Below are positions 63,088 through 64,000 of a stretch of DNA of 64,000 bases, piece by piece (within the stretch, counting starts at the first letter, position 1; each line of letters begins with the position of its first letter). Below the pieces are notes generated by a model, which did no database searches, was not told where the DNA came from, and saw only the letters and a list, made by a program, of their open reading frames with translations. A program made the translations under genes and the position numbers. Source of the DNA: Martinezella rhizogenes (GTDB lineage: Bacteria > Pseudomonadota > Alphaproteobacteria > Rhizobiales > Rhizobiaceae); contig JAAMEZ010000050.1 in assembly GCA_013322215.1 (NCBI GenBank), forward strand, positions 146,895 through 210,894, read 5' to 3'.

Positions 63088-63924
63088 GTGACCCATTTGC
63101 TATCAGTAATTATGCCAGCTTGGAATCGAGCAAGTGTGATAACTCGTGCGCTCAGTTCACTTGTCGAACAAGATATCGGCCAGCTAGAGTTGTGTTTGGT
63201 AGACGATGGAAGCACTGATGGCACCGGAGACGTAGCCAAGGCATTTTTGTCAAGCTTTGCCAACAAGATACAGTTACGATACAAGAAAACTGCGCATGGC
63301 GGCGTTAGTGCGGCTCGAAATGTAGGTCTGCAACTGTCAACTGGCGAGCTTATCGCATATCTGGACAGTGACAATACGTGGAGGCCGAACTTTGCCTCGA
63401 CAGTCGTAAAAGCATTTTCGGACAATAGCGAACAGAAGACGGCCTATTCCAGGCTTCTTTTTCTAGACGAAGACGAACATCCGTCGGCAAGCTTCTTCTT
63501 TCCTTTCGAAAGAAAGTCTATTCTATATCAAAACTTCATTGATATGAATGTCTTCGTCCATCGCCGGGAGTGCGTTGAAAGATATGGGGTCTTCGATACC
63601 AAGCTTGCGAGGCTCGTCGACTGGGATCTTATTCTCCGATACACCAAAGACACGGCACCGATGGCTGTGGAGGAGACGCTGTGCGACTACTATGTTGGTA
63701 GGCCCGGATCAGGTCGCATCTCCAACACGGAAAACATGAAACGTGCGATGCACCAGGTCATCTCGAAAAACCTTGCCGAAATTGATGAGCTCGACTTGCA
63801 TAAGCAGATCCTATCCGGCCACCCCCATAGGCATGTCACTCTCGTACAGCCAGCGTGGGATCGCTACTATCGGGAGATATTGCACAGCTTGATGCCAGAC
63901 CTGTTGATTTGCACTGAGAACTGA
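63088..63924 (+). CDS. GT2-family glycosyltransferase, 3' end apparently replaced by an IS end
   Basis: GT-A fold enzyme of 278 residues: LLSVIMPAWNRASVITRAL (N-terminal strand), LELCLVDDGSTDGTGDVAK (first Asp motif), GGVSAARNVGLQLSTGELI, AYLDSDNTWRPNF (DxD motif), and DTKLARLVDWDLILRYTKD (catalytic Asp region). The GTG at 63088 is the only sensible start. The last seven codons (LLICTEN) lie inside sequence that looks like an IS21-family terminus starting near 63902, so the native C-terminus is probably lost. Because the catalytic domain is complete the protein may still work. It is the rightmost gene of the cluster in the window. Confidence 0.8.
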   Translation: MTHLLSVIMPAWNRASVITRALSSLVEQDIGQLELCLVDDGSTDGTGDVAKAFLSSFANKIQLRYKKTAHGGVSAARNVGLQLSTGELIAYLDSDNTWRPNFASTVVKAFSDNSEQKTAYSRLLFLDEDEHPSASFFFPFERKSILYQNFIDMNVFVHRRECVERYGVFDTKLARLVDWDLILRYTKDTAPMAVEETLCDYYVGRPGSGRISNTENMKRAMHQVISKNLAEIDELDLHKQILSGHPHRHVTLVQPAWDRYYREILHSLMPDLLICTEN

Positions 63925-64000
63925 CCCGGGATAGCGGGAAATTATCACTGAGATTTGACCCATGTTTCAATCATCCCTCGCGAGGTTTCAGCGGGGGCTC
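63902..64000. mobile_element. terminal part of an IS21-family insertion sequence (continues beyond the window)
   Basis: Two near-identical 16-base blocks, CACTGAGAACTGACCC (63912-63927) and CACTGAGATTTGACCC (63946-63961), are repeated in the same direction 34 bases apart. This is the typical multiple end-repeat organisation of IS21 elements. The preceding bases start with TG at about 63902, as IS21 ends do. The transposase genes would be outside the window. The exact left end is uncertain by a few bases. Confidence 0.6.

Overview
The window looks like chromosomal or large-plasmid DNA of a Rhizobium-type alphaproteobacterium (order Hyphomicrobiales). This rests on a PrsD/PrsE-like type I secretion pair, a rhizobial intergenic palindrome (36059-36106), a decayed TraA relaxase of the Agrobacterium/Rhizobium plasmid kind, a SigF/NrsF-type sigma/anti-sigma pair beside a DUF2282-DUF692-DUF2063-DoxX operon, and IS21/IS3 remnants. 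The genus is inferred from gene content, not from a marker gene.

Layout. (1) 1-18.7 kb: a two-partner secretion / contact-dependent inhibition-like locus. It holds a TpsB outer-membrane pore (cut by the window start), a small lipoprotein, a 4320-residue TpsA exoprotein with about 18 internal repeats, a candidate immunity gene, then a graveyard with a TraA remnant, a displaced toxin tip with an Imm42-like immunity gene, and one more immunity-like gene. (2) 18.75-30 kb: an accessory block between two diverged direct repeats of 126 bp. It carries a translationally coupled M48 metallopeptidase and a 1830-residue protein (degenerate kinase-like N-terminus, DUF4011/COG1112 SF1 helicase, degenerate nuclease, WGR), facing a 606-residue protein of unknown function, plus a TPR protein. 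This is the best candidate for an undescribed, possibly defensive, system. (3) 30-33 kb: a phosphodiester-glycosidase-like protein, a lipoprotein, and a recombination scar joining a broken DUF930 gene to a broken VapBC-type toxin-antitoxin locus and an MFS fragment.

(4) 33-40.2 kb: more core-like genes: DUF1003, a PhyH-like dioxygenase, then a bufferin (copper-binding peptide) operon with two precursors, the DUF692 modification enzyme, DUF2063 and DoxX. Divergent to it are an ECF sigma factor and its NrsF/DUF1109 anti-sigma factor. Both divergent transcription units carry the same GTAAC-N17-CGTA element, so one sigma factor probably drives both. A tRNA-Gln(CUG) follows. (5) 40.2-43.1 kb: a gene-poor scrap region with transposase remnants. 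(6) 43.1-48.2 kb: a type I secretion ABC exporter and adaptor next to a serralysin-like M10 metalloprotease, its likely cargo.

(7) 48.4-63.9 kb: a cell-surface polysaccharide cluster. A long leftward operon encodes dTDP-rhamnose enzymes RmlB/RmlD, an ABC-2 glycan exporter (Wzm/Wzt type), two GT4 glycosyltransferases, a CapK/PaaK-like adenylate-forming enzyme, a polysaccharide-deacetylase-like protein, a WecB-like UDP-GlcNAc 2-epimerase and a third glycosyltransferase. RmlC, RmlA, another glycosyltransferase, a histidine phosphatase and a GT2 enzyme lie to the right. The GT2 gene seems to run into the end of an IS21-family element at about 63902.

Family names come from reading the translated sequences; no database search was possible.
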